64,000 bases of DNA from a bacterium HR19 (GTDB lineage Bacteria; Calescibacteriota; Calescibacteriia; Calescibacteriales; Calescibacteriaceae): contig BEHV01000002.1 in assembly GCA_002898315.1 (NCBI GenBank), forward strand, positions 162,729-226,728, given 5' to 3'. The position numbers were made by a program, and so were the translations under genes. The notes beneath the pieces are model-generated. The model was not told the DNA's origin and ran no database searches. It saw nothing but the letters and a program-made list of their open reading frames with translations. Positions 54,523-61,988 of the stretch are shown here, piece by piece. Position 1 is the first letter of the stretch. The number at the start of each line of letters is the position of its first letter.

Positions 54523-55389
54523 CTAACTTTCTCCCGCAAGGTGTGCTCCTTTTGGTTCAAAGTGAATTGAGCAGTTTTCAACTTCAAGATTTATCTCTTT
54601 CATTTTCCGCCTGAGATTTTGTTCTATTTGATGAGCAATGGCATGGGCTTCTTGTAATGAGAACCTTCCGTCAATCTGAATTACGAGCTCCAACCTTATA
54701 GTTCTTTCAGAGGAGAAAGAGGTTTTCAGTTCCCGAACAGAAATATCATTATTATCTTCAAGGACGAACTCCTTTATTTTTGATATAAGTTCTTGGCTTG
54801 GTGCTCTATCTACAAGAAATTTTTCAACTCTGAATATTCCTATTGCCCCGTTTAAAAAGAGCAGAACGCATATGAGCAGAGAAAAGATAGAGTTTATCTC
54901 GGGCAGAAGTTTCAGAGAAAGATATGTGCTTATGACAACGAAGAAGGTTTGCAAAAGGTCTATCGCTTCGTGCAAAAACTCGCTTCTCATAGCAGACGAT
55001 TTCTTATCTCTTATATATAATGCAAAGAGGATTATTATTATTGTCATCATCAAAAGCGATGCGACCGAATATTTCAGCGATACCTCCTCTGGAACCTTTC
55101 TGAAATTCAGTATAACATATGTTGCAGTTACCCCGCTTATGAAAATCTGGAACACGCTGATAATCAGGGAACCAAAAGCATCATATTTTTTGTGTCCCCA
55201 GTGATGAGTTCTATCTGCTTCCTCTTGTGATAAATTAAAGAAAAAAGCAGAGAGAAAAAGTGTCATAAGATTTTTCAAAGAATCTACACCGTCAGAAAAC
55301 AGAGCATTATTACCTGATATAAGACCAGAAAGAATTTTGAAAACTGTTGTCAAAATGTAGATGAGAAATATAAACCTCAGAAGCATCAT
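54523..55389 (-). CDS. Cation diffusion facilitator (CDF) transporter, variant site
   Basis: 288 residues: six helices plus a C-terminal cytoplasmic domain ending in CSIHFEPKG. The membrane site normally D-x3-D in helix 2 reads D36-x3-N40, while helix 5 keeps H140-x3-D144. HHWGHKKYD (62-70) is the family loop. The Asp-to-Asn change may alter metal preference. Start ATG 55389 is followed at once by a second ATG; a perfect TATAAT box lies 3 and 6 nt before them respectively. It exports divalent metal in exchange for protons. Confidence 0.85.
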   Translation of the reverse strand: MMLLRFIFLIYILTTVFKILSGLISGNNALFSDGVDSLKNLMTLFLSAFFFNLSQEEADRTHHWGHKKYDAFGSLIISVFQIFISGVTATYVILNFRKVPEEVSLKYSVASLLMMTIIIILFALYIRDKKSSAMRSEFLHEAIDLLQTFFVVISTYLSLKLLPEINSIFSLLICVLLFLNGAIGIFRVEKFLVDRAPSQELISKIKEFVLEDNNDISVRELKTSFSSERTIRLELVIQIDGRFSLQEAHAIAHQIEQNLRRKMKEINLEVENCSIHFEPKGAHLAGES

Positions 55390-55392
55390 AAT

Positions 55393-55398
55393 ATTATA
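55393..55398 (-). promoter_or_regulatory. Putative -10 box of the CDF gene (leaderless-type)
   Basis: A perfect TATAAT on the minus strand, 3 nt before the first ATG and 6 nt before the second (55386). The tandem ATGATG start directly behind it suggests that the second ATG is used on a leaderless transcript. Confidence 0.5.
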
Positions 55399-55482
55399 AT
55401 TCTTCAGCTCTATTACTGAATAAATAGATAATAAAACTGCTTTTTATATCTTCCTTTGAGAAAATTCAGAATTTATTTTTCA

Positions 55483-56814
55483 ATGTGGCACGAGTGGAAA
55501 GACGAAGAGCTGTCAAAAGACCCAAGATATAAGCTCTTATTTATAAGGTCGTTCGGAGAAGCTGAAAGTGAGTTTATGGAAAAGGGTGTCTTCGGAAGAA
55601 AAGGAATTGAAACTCTAACCCAAAGATATATGCCGGTCAAAGTTGATGCAGAAGAAAGACCAGATATATTTTTGAGATACGCTCTGAAAACGACCCCAAC
55701 AGTCATTATACTCACAAGAGATGGAAAAATCATAGGTGGAGGAAATTTTTGCGACTACGATACCTTTATAAAGTTCATGGTTGAGCTCGGGACCCTCATC
55801 ACAAAACAAAAACACATAATAGAAAATATTGCAGCAGAAGATATAAAAGAAGATGATGAAGAAAATTTTTCTGAGCCGGAATCAGAATTTATAAACCAGG
55901 TAAGCTCATCTATACCTCATCTATTAGATAAGATTTTGAACTCATCTCTGATTTCTCCGAAGATTCTTTTTCTCGGACTTGATTTCTTTATAAAAAATGG
56001 AGATGAGGCGAAGGCGAGGAAAGTTATTGAACTACTTTCAAAAGCGGAAGATAAAATAGAAGGTGGATTATTTTCTTCACAGTCCTTTGAAAACCCCACG
56101 AAATTCTCAACTCAAAAAAGCTCTCTTATAAACGCAAAGTACGCGCTTTTACTCAAAAAATTCTACGAAAAATTCAAAGATGAAGAGATAAATAAAAAAT
56201 TCGCTCAACAGTTTGAATTTCTGAAAACATTTTATAATCAGAATTTCTTCATCAATAAGATTGCGGAAGATGAAGAATATTATAAATCTACAAAAAGCAT
56301 AAGAGATATAAGACAGAAACCTCAAAGAGATGAAAGGTTGTTTTTTGATCTAAATCTTGAAATAGCTGAAATTCTTGTTGAGATGGGGGAGATAGAAGAT
56401 GCAAGAAAAATAACAGATTATGTTATTTCCGAACTTGTTGAAGTATCGGGAGACGAGATAAAAATTTTTCACTCAAACAAAAAAGATACTTTTAACCTCC
56501 TGTGCGATGTCTCACAAGGAATTATAACACTCTACAAAATCTATAAAGAGACAAAAGAAGAAAAGTACAGAAAACTCATAGCGAAATTTGAAAAGGTCTT
56601 GAACTCAAAAAAAGGAGATGTGCTTTATTTTGATTTCAACAAAAACGGCTTCGGTGCCCTGAAAAAGAAAAAAATAGATATTTTTGCAAATATAAAGGTA
56701 TCAAAATATTTTGAATTTATTGGAGAGAAGGAGAGAGCAGAGAAAATTAAAAGGTTGCTCCTACCTTATGCTATGACAAAAGATACTTTCGCATTTTTAT
56801 ACGCCTTATTATAA
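55483..56814 (+). CDS. Divergent DUF255/YyaL-type thioredoxin-fold protein lacking CxxC
   Basis: 443 residues from ATG 55483 (an in-frame TTG at 55456 would add nine). The start MWHEWKDEEL and the block MPVKVDAEERPDI (about 55-70) match the N-terminal domain of the DUF255/SSP411 (YyaL) family, followed by TPTVIILTRDGKIIGGG. The family's CHWCHVM redox motif is replaced by EAESEFM, so the thioredoxin function is lost. The remaining about 330 residues are helical and shorter than the alpha/alpha barrel of full-length members. It is 14 nt upstream of der. Function unknown. Confidence 0.62.
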   Translation: MWHEWKDEELSKDPRYKLLFIRSFGEAESEFMEKGVFGRKGIETLTQRYMPVKVDAEERPDIFLRYALKTTPTVIILTRDGKIIGGGNFCDYDTFIKFMVELGTLITKQKHIIENIAAEDIKEDDEENFSEPESEFINQVSSSIPHLLDKILNSSLISPKILFLGLDFFIKNGDEAKARKVIELLSKAEDKIEGGLFSSQSFENPTKFSTQKSSLINAKYALLLKKFYEKFKDEEINKKFAQQFEFLKTFYNQNFFINKIAEDEEYYKSTKSIRDIRQKPQRDERLFFDLNLEIAEILVEMGEIEDARKITDYVISELVEVSGDEIKIFHSNKKDTFNLLCDVSQGIITLYKIYKETKEEKYRKLIAKFEKVLNSKKGDVLYFDFNKNGFGALKKKKIDIFANIKVSKYFEFIGEKERAEKIKRLLLPYAMTKDTFAFLYALL

Positions 56815-56828
56815 AAAATTATCCTGAT

Positions 56829-58334
56829 ATGATAAAGGTAGCAATAGTCGGAAGAGTCAATACCGGAAAATCTACGCTTTTTAACGATCTTGTTGGCTCA
56901 TCTGTTTCAATAACATGGAAAGAACCCGGAACTACAAGAGACGTTGTAGAAGCAATAGCTCACTCAAAAAAAAGAAGCTATGTACTTATGGATACAGCCG
57001 GATACACTTTTGAAGACGACCCGATGTATGAGATTTTCAAAGCCCAGTCAGATAGAGCAATAGAAGAATCAGATATAGTAATAGCTGTGTTTGATGTCAA
57101 ATCTGGCTTCACAGATATAGATGATATGGTAAGGAAAAAAGTGATAAGAAGTGGCAAACCGTTTATTTTTGTAGTAAATAAAGTTGATTCAAAAAACCTT
57201 GAACTTCTTGCGTTCTCCGAGTTCTCACAGCTTGGGAAGAACTTCATAACTGTATCTGCTCTCCACAAAAAAAACATAGAGAAAATCTTTGAAGAACTTG
57301 ATAAAATAGCAGATGAGCTTGAAAAAGAGAAATCAGAAAAAGCAGATTACGATCTGGAAGAAGAGGCATTTGATATTAAAATGCAGGAAATACTTTCAAT
57401 ACAGAGCTTGAAAGAATTAGAAAGAAAAATAGATGAGGAGAGAGAAAAAGAAATTCAGTCCGCATTCAGAAGAGAAATTCTGAAAGAAAGTGAAGAAGTA
57501 GAAGAAACATATAAAGAGCTTTATGAAAAGAAAGAAAAAAGGGAGAAAATAAGAATATCGTTTGTTGGGAGACCGAATGTCGGAAAATCTTCCCTTATAA
57601 ATGCTATTTTGGGCTATGAAAGATGTGTGGTGTATCACGAGCCGGGAACGACAAGAGATGCAATAAGGATTCCCTTCCGGTTTAACAATACAGATTTCAT
57701 ACTTGTAGATACACCCGGGTTGAGGAAAAAATCAAAAATAGATGTTGAAGGTCTTGAATTCAAGTCGGTCGGTAGGTCTCTTACCGCTATTTTCGTCTCA
57801 GATGTATGTGTTCTTGTTATAGATTCTGCGGAGGGAGTGACTCATCAAGATAAAGCTATTGCTGGTCTTATAGAAAGAAGGGGCAGAGGACTTGTTGTTG
57901 CATTCAACAAAATAGATATAATAAAAGAACTCAAACCCGCAGGAGGAATAGGAACTTTCGTTTCTGCTCTGAAAACCTCTTTGAAGTTCATAAAGTGGGC
58001 TTACTTTATTCCTGTATCTGCGAAGACAAAATATGGTATTGATGGTCTTCTTTCTGCAATAAAATCATCTTACCAGAGCTGGACAAAAAAACTCAAACCC
58101 TCTCAGCTTCTCAAAATAAGAGAAAGATTAGTTCAACTTGATTTTATGAGGAATCAAAGCCCGAAAATTTTTCAACTCACAGTGAAGCCACCGACATTTC
58201 TCGTATATGTCAATGAACCAGAAAATCTGAGGAAGTATCAGGTAAAGCATATAGAAAAGATAATTCGTCAGCTTTATGGCTTTTATGGAAGCCCGATTCA
58301 TTTCAGAGTAAAAAGGCATGGAGAACCATACTGA
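56829..58334 (+). CDS. der: Ribosome-assembly GTPase Der (EngA)
   Basis: 501 residues with tandem G domains: first P-loop GRVNTGKS (8-15), second GRPNVGKS near 247-254, NKVD and NKID base motifs, and a C-terminal KH-like domain ending in the typical HFRVKRHGEPY. Der matures the 50S subunit. The linker between G domains (about 160-240) is an unusually long, highly charged coiled coil, making the protein some 60 residues longer than the common 435-490. It follows the DUF255-like gene by 14 nt. Confidence 0.95.
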   Translation: MIKVAIVGRVNTGKSTLFNDLVGSSVSITWKEPGTTRDVVEAIAHSKKRSYVLMDTAGYTFEDDPMYEIFKAQSDRAIEESDIVIAVFDVKSGFTDIDDMVRKKVIRSGKPFIFVVNKVDSKNLELLAFSEFSQLGKNFITVSALHKKNIEKIFEELDKIADELEKEKSEKADYDLEEEAFDIKMQEILSIQSLKELERKIDEEREKEIQSAFRREILKESEEVEETYKELYEKKEKREKIRISFVGRPNVGKSSLINAILGYERCVVYHEPGTTRDAIRIPFRFNNTDFILVDTPGLRKKSKIDVEGLEFKSVGRSLTAIFVSDVCVLVIDSAEGVTHQDKAIAGLIERRGRGLVVAFNKIDIIKELKPAGGIGTFVSALKTSLKFIKWAYFIPVSAKTKYGIDGLLSAIKSSYQSWTKKLKPSQLLKIRERLVQLDFMRNQSPKIFQLTVKPPTFLVYVNEPENLRKYQVKHIEKIIRQLYGFYGSPIHFRVKRHGEPY

Positions 58335-58353
58335 AAAGCAAAAACAAAAATCA

Positions 58354-59052
58354 TCACTTTATCAATCCGTACTTTTCTTTTGAGAAATTGTAGATTTTGA
58401 GGAGAACCATTTTGAAAACCTCATTCGGCTCATTTTCTCCGTCCACAATAAAAACATTCTCTTGCGTCTTTGATATTTCAAGATAGTATTCTCTTACTCT
58501 TCTCAAAAAGTCCTCTCCTTCTCTTTCAAATCTGTCTTTCTTGCTTTCATCTTGTCTGTATCTTTCTTTCAACCTTGAAATTCCGACTTCTGGTTTTACA
58601 TCAATCACTATTACAATTTCGGGTTCTACACCTCCTGTTGAGAGGTAGCAGAGCATAGGGAGCGTCTCCGGAAAAAGCATTCTTCCTCTTCCCTGATATG
58701 CAAGGGTAGAGTGAGAGAATCTATCGGAGATAACGATTTTACCTTTTCTGAGTGCTGGCTTTATAACCTCTTCAACGAGTTGTCTTCTTGCCGAGAGGAA
58801 TAAAAAGAGTTCAGCGGTAGGAGATATTTCTATGTTTGATTTGAGTATTTTTCTTATTTTTTCTCCGAGTTTTGTAGTTCCAGGGTCCTTTACGAGAATT
58901 GCGGGGAGTCCGATTTTTTTGAGCGCTGATGTGAGAATTTTTGCCTGAGTTGTTTTTCCTGAACCCTCTATACCTTCAAAAGATATAAAGTGAGGAATAT
59001 CGCGCAATCTCTTAAAATCAGAAAGTATATCTTTTATATCGCTATCTATCAT
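58354..59052 (-). CDS. tmk: Thymidylate kinase
   Basis: 232 residues. P-loop FEGIEGSGKTT (25-35), the DPG motif (VKDPGTTKLGEKIR) and DRFSHSTLAYQGRGR identify dTMP kinase, which makes dTDP for DNA synthesis. About 20 extra residues precede the core. The usual E/R placement of the lid region is seen as RYRQDESKKDRFE. It converges on der with 19 nt between stops. Confidence 0.93.
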   Translation of the reverse strand: MIDSDIKDILSDFKRLRDIPHFISFEGIEGSGKTTQAKILTSALKKIGLPAILVKDPGTTKLGEKIRKILKSNIEISPTAELFLFLSARRQLVEEVIKPALRKGKIVISDRFSHSTLAYQGRGRMLFPETLPMLCYLSTGGVEPEIVIVIDVKPEVGISRLKERYRQDESKKDRFEREGEDFLRRVREYYLEISKTQENVFIVDGENEPNEVFKMVLLKIYNFSKEKYGLIK

Positions 59053-59106
59053 CTATACCTGAAAAAATATTTTCCGAAAAAATTATTAACGCATTTGCAA
59101 ATTATG

Positions 59107-59112
59107 TAAAAT
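59107..59112 (+). promoter_or_regulatory. Putative -10 box of the PilZ gene
   Basis: TAAAAT, preceded by TG as an extended -10 would be nearby (TATGTAAAAT), lies 10 nt before ATG 59123. No ribosome-binding site is seen between. It sits in the 70-nt divergent spacer between tmk and the PilZ gene. Confidence 0.35.
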
Positions 59113-59122
59113 AAAAAGTAAT

Positions 59123-59602
59123 ATGTCAGAGGAAAAATCGGCGAGAAAAAGTAAAAAGAGAGCAAAAGAAAAAAAAGAAGCCAGAACTAATAATGGAGCA
59201 AAAAGCAAAAAGAGAGAGAAAAAAAACTACAATTATAGTGATAGAGATATGGAAGAGAGAAGGAAATCCAAAAGGTATCCTACGGAAATTGAAGTGAGAT
59301 ATTCATCAGAGCAAGGTTTGGCTGTTGAGTGGATAACAAATATATCAAAAGGAGGGATGTTCATAAAGTCAGAAAATCCTCTTCCTCCGGGAACCCCTCT
59401 CAAAATAACTTTCTCTGTTCCTGGCAGGGAGGACTTATCTATTGAGGTTGAAGGAGTTGTCAAGTGGAGGGCAGAACCATCTGACCCATCTATAATACCC
59501 GGAATAGGAGTTGAAATAACGAAAATAGATGACAGAAACAGAAAGCTCTTTGAAGAACTTATTGAGAGTTTGACAAAAAAACAAAATCAGAGAACTGCTT
59601 GA
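59123..59602 (+). CDS. PilZ-domain c-di-GMP-binding protein with lysine-rich tail
   Basis: 159 residues. A highly basic N-terminal tail (about 1-40) precedes a PilZ domain with RRKSKR (46-51) and NISKGG (73-78), the two c-di-GMP-contacting motifs. The C-terminal portion PGIGVEITKIDDRNRKLFEEL is as in the short myxococcal-type PilZ subfamily. The basic tail could bind nucleic acid or membrane. It is a likely effector for the GGDEF enzyme at 18.6 kb. Its stop lies 3 nt from the stop of the convergent tusA. Confidence 0.86.
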   Translation: MSEEKSARKSKKRAKEKKEARTNNGAKSKKREKKNYNYSDRDMEERRKSKRYPTEIEVRYSSEQGLAVEWITNISKGGMFIKSENPLPPGTPLKITFSVPGREDLSIEVEGVVKWRAEPSDPSIIPGIGVEITKIDDRNRKLFEELIESLTKKQNQRTA

Positions 59603-59605
59603 AAA

Positions 59606-59848
59606 TTATCTTTTCCTTATATAGAATTTAAATACACCGTTTTCCTCCTGTGAGGCGATAAGTTCATGACCTGTCTGAGAGCAGAACGCTGGAAAATCTT
59701 TTTTCGCCCCCGGGTCATCTGCGAGAATAAGCAAAATTTGTCCTGTTTTCAATTGGTCAAGATATTTTCTCGCTTTTATAACTGGCATAGGACATTTCAT
59801 TCCCCTTGCGTCAAATTCTAAATCGGGTTTTCCTATCTCCCTTTCCAT
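59606..59848 (-). CDS. tusA: TusA-family sulfur carrier
   Basis: 80 residues. The CPMP motif with Cys19 (MKCPMPVIKA) and the ADDPGAKKDFPAF segment are diagnostic of TusA/SirA. The cysteine carries persulfide sulfur to acceptors. A GGGAGG site precedes the ATG. It is 38 nt downstream of the DsrE2-like gene on the same strand; in sulfur metabolisers these two genes commonly travel with a rhodanese, which is absent here. Confidence 0.9.
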   Translation of the reverse strand: MEREIGKPDLEFDARGMKCPMPVIKARKYLDQLKTGQILLILADDPGAKKDFPAFCSQTGHELIASQEENGVFKFYIRKR

Positions 59849-59886
59849 ATTTTATCCTCCCTTTAATTATTAAATTTAAGAATTTT

Positions 59887-60402
59887 TCATATAAACAGGC
59901 AAATTCCACCTTTTGCTTCTGATATAAATGTAGCTGCTCCGACTATTTCTTGGACTTCGTCTATGAGCTGGTCTTTATCTACTCCAAGTATACTGCATGA
60001 GGTAGAGCAGGCGTAAAACTTGACTCCCGATTCTTTTGCTGCCTGAAAGAGGTCATCTAGGGTAGGTGAGCCGGTCTTTTTCATAAGGATTTTCATCATA
60101 GCCGGAGCAATTCCAGCCATGTTCATTTTTGACAGACCAAGGGAGTTCAAACCTTTTGGCATCATCATTTCCATCATCTTTTGAATGAAGTTTTTACCTT
60201 TGAATTTTCTCTTTTTCTTTATGAGAGAAAGTCCCCAGAAAGTGAAGAATATTGCGACATCCATTCCGAGCGATGCGGCGGTTGAAGCAAGCGTAAGGAC
60301 AGCGAACGCCTTATCCATATCTCCTGAAAAGCAAATTATCCTCAATTTGTTGTGCGGGTCTGCTCCTTCTATTTGTAATGCTCTCTCTCTTTCTTGGGAC
60401 AT
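59887..60402 (-). CDS. DsrE2-like DsrE/DsrF family protein
   Basis: 171 residues. The core FSGDMDKAFAVLTLASTAASL (25-45), VAIFFTFWGLSL and the cysteine motif ACSTSC (Cys132, Cys136) followed by LGVDKDQLIDEVQEIVGA are typical of the DsrE2 group, membrane-associated or soluble persulfide-handling proteins. Several Met-rich segments (FIQKMMEMMMPKG) are present. GGAGGTG lies 8 nt before the ATG. With tusA it forms a probable sulfur-transfer operon that could feed ThiI or respiratory sulfur metabolism (inference). Confidence 0.85.
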   Translation of the reverse strand: MSQERERALQIEGADPHNKLRIICFSGDMDKAFAVLTLASTAASLGMDVAIFFTFWGLSLIKKKRKFKGKNFIQKMMEMMMPKGLNSLGLSKMNMAGIAPAMMKILMKKTGSPTLDDLFQAAKESGVKFYACSTSCSILGVDKDQLIDEVQEIVGAATFISEAKGGICLFI

Positions 60403-60450
60403 CTTTTATCTCACCTCCTTTTTCTTATTCATTTATATTAGTTATTTTCT

Positions 60451-60499
60451 TTTGCGGTTTGGAGTTTTGCGGTTTTGTTGAATTTTGAATTTGCGGTTT
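60451..60499. repeat. Three direct copies of TTTGCGGTTT
   Basis: Exact copies start at 60451, 60466 and 60490 (spacings 15 and 24 nt) in the 150-nt region between the divergent dsrE2 operon and tRNA-Ser. They are much more GC-containing than the surrounding AT tract. Candidate binding sites for a regulator of dsrE2-tusA or of the tRNA-Ser unit; no known motif is recognised. Confidence 0.6.
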
Positions 60500-60552
60500 A
60501 TTTTTTACTTTTGCCAAACTTGATTTTTCGGGATTAATCTTTTTTTGATTTT

Positions 60553-60644
60553 GGAGAGGTGCCGGAGCGGACGAACGGGACGGACTTGAAATCCGTTGGG
60601 GGCGATAAGCTCCCTCGTGGGTTCAAATCCCACCCTCTCCGCCA
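60553..60644 (+). tRNA. tRNA-Ser(UGA), CCA encoded
   Basis: Type II tRNA: acceptor GGAGAGG/CCTCTCC, anticodon loop CTTGAAA (anticodon TGA) on stem ACGGA/TCCGT, long variable arm, T arm GTGGG-TTCAAAT-CCCAC, discriminator G at 60641 as expected for serine, and an encoded CCA at 60642-60644. The next protein ATG at 60652 is 10 nt after the discriminator. Confidence 0.94.
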
Positions 60645-60651
60645 TCAATAC

Positions 60652-61776
60652 ATGAAAACTCCCATAATGCAAAAACTCCCATCTCCAAACTTCCTAAAAT
60701 CAAAAATCTTTATTCTGCTGTTCATCTCACTTTTTTTATCTTATGTATCAAATTCATCAGCAGATTATCCTGATACCCTGCCTTTTCAAGATATAATAAG
60801 AATTGACTCTTTCAGAAAAGATATGATAATTCCATTCCTTGAACTCAGGTTTTCAATGTGGCAGAAAAAAATAAATGCTCAAGATATATCACTTAACCTT
60901 GATAACTACTCAATACTGACATCTGTCAAGGGAGTGAACTATGGATGGGAACAGGTGGTAAAGCTTTCCGGGAACAAAGTATCTGTGCAGGACTTTGATG
61001 TCGGATTCTCAACTGAATATGCTTTTTCAGATTCATTCTTCGCAAGAGCAAGTGTATTTTCAAGGTATAGAACTTTCGGACCTATTTCATCTTTTGGGCT
61101 GGGCGATATATTTTTATCTTTTTCTTTCAGGTTGATGAGAGAGCCGATTGAGATATTTCCGGGTTTTTCGGCTGTTATACCTCTTGCAGGAGAGCCAGAT
61201 GAGAATCTCATAACTTTCAGAAGAATTAATGTTTCGTCTTTTGGTGTGGATTTTCCGTTTCAACTGCTTGCGAAAAAAAGAATTCAGTTTGGAGAAACCG
61301 AGCTATCTCCTTACGCCTTGGCGGGATACATTCTACGGATAGGTTATATAATTTTCGGGCAGAATGTTTTTCCGGGAGATATAGTGTTCGGCGGTGTTGG
61401 TATATCTTCAAGGATAAGAAATTTTTTTCTGACACGAGGGGATTTATCTCATGACCTTGGGATTTCGTCTTCAATCTTTGTGCTTCACGGGTTTCCAGAA
61501 TCTCAAGACGCTTCAATATATAAGGTGACGGGGAGCTCGTGGGATATTGTCAAGTTGAAGATAAATCCTTCTTTTATTTTGAAGAAGGAATTTGAGGAGC
61601 TCGGAAAAAAGCAGGTAAGGGATTTTGCATTCGTTGAGCTTTCTCTGTTCTTTACCATGTATGAGAGGAGTTTTATTTATCTTGGGAATCAGGAGTATGT
61701 TCTGCAGAGGTTTCCGTTTTTAGATAGGGTCAAACCGGGCTTTTCTTCAATTCTATCAGCAGGTCTGATATTCTGA
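60652..61776 (+). CDS. Putative outer-membrane beta-barrel protein
   Basis: 374 residues. A signal peptide (about 1-37) ends near SSADYP. The mature part alternates hydrophobic and polar residues in strand-length blocks and terminates in SAGLIF, a C-terminal aromatic residue after a final strand as in BAM-inserted barrels. No family is recognised; the pattern (DVGFSTEYAF, GLGDIFLSFSF) resembles transporters of the OmpA/porin-like general type. ATG 60652 lies 10 nt after tRNA-Ser with no Shine-Dalgarno sequence; a second ATG at 60667 is possible. The frame is open through the tRNA but that portion is not protein-like. Confidence 0.75.
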   Translation: MKTPIMQKLPSPNFLKSKIFILLFISLFLSYVSNSSADYPDTLPFQDIIRIDSFRKDMIIPFLELRFSMWQKKINAQDISLNLDNYSILTSVKGVNYGWEQVVKLSGNKVSVQDFDVGFSTEYAFSDSFFARASVFSRYRTFGPISSFGLGDIFLSFSFRLMREPIEIFPGFSAVIPLAGEPDENLITFRRINVSSFGVDFPFQLLAKKRIQFGETELSPYALAGYILRIGYIIFGQNVFPGDIVFGGVGISSRIRNFFLTRGDLSHDLGISSSIFVLHGFPESQDASIYKVTGSSWDIVKLKINPSFILKKEFEELGKKQVRDFAFVELSLFFTMYERSFIYLGNQEYVLQRFPFLDRVKPGFSSILSAGLIF

Positions 61777-61792
61777 TAGGCAGAATGTTTTA

Positions 61793-61981
61793 TCATCTGA
61801 TTTTCCACACTATGCCTTTTCTTTTGATATTTTTTGCGATTTTTTGGAGTTGAATGAGGATTTTTATTTTCTCTTCAAACGAGAGTTTTGCTTGTTCTCT
61901 GTGGAAAATCTCCTTCTGCCTGTAAATATCTTCTTTTTTCAGAATTTTTCTTCCTATGCGGATTTTCATATCTCCAGCCAT
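61793..61981 (-). CDS. Small partner of AbiEii-like protein
   Basis: 62 residues, basic and helical. The segment LSFEEKIKILIQLQKIAKNI resembles short proteins commonly found beside nucleotidyltransferase-fold AbiEii-like genes. It begins 7 nt after the stop of the upstream nucleotidyltransferase gene, so the two form a bicistron. A role as antitoxin or accessory protein is inference only. The start ATG at 61981 could be replaced by the internal ATG four codons on (MKIRIGRK). Confidence 0.55.
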   Translation of the reverse strand: MAGDMKIRIGRKILKKEDIYRQKEIFHREQAKLSFEEKIKILIQLQKIAKNIKRKGIVWKIR

Positions 61982-61988
61982 ACACTTG

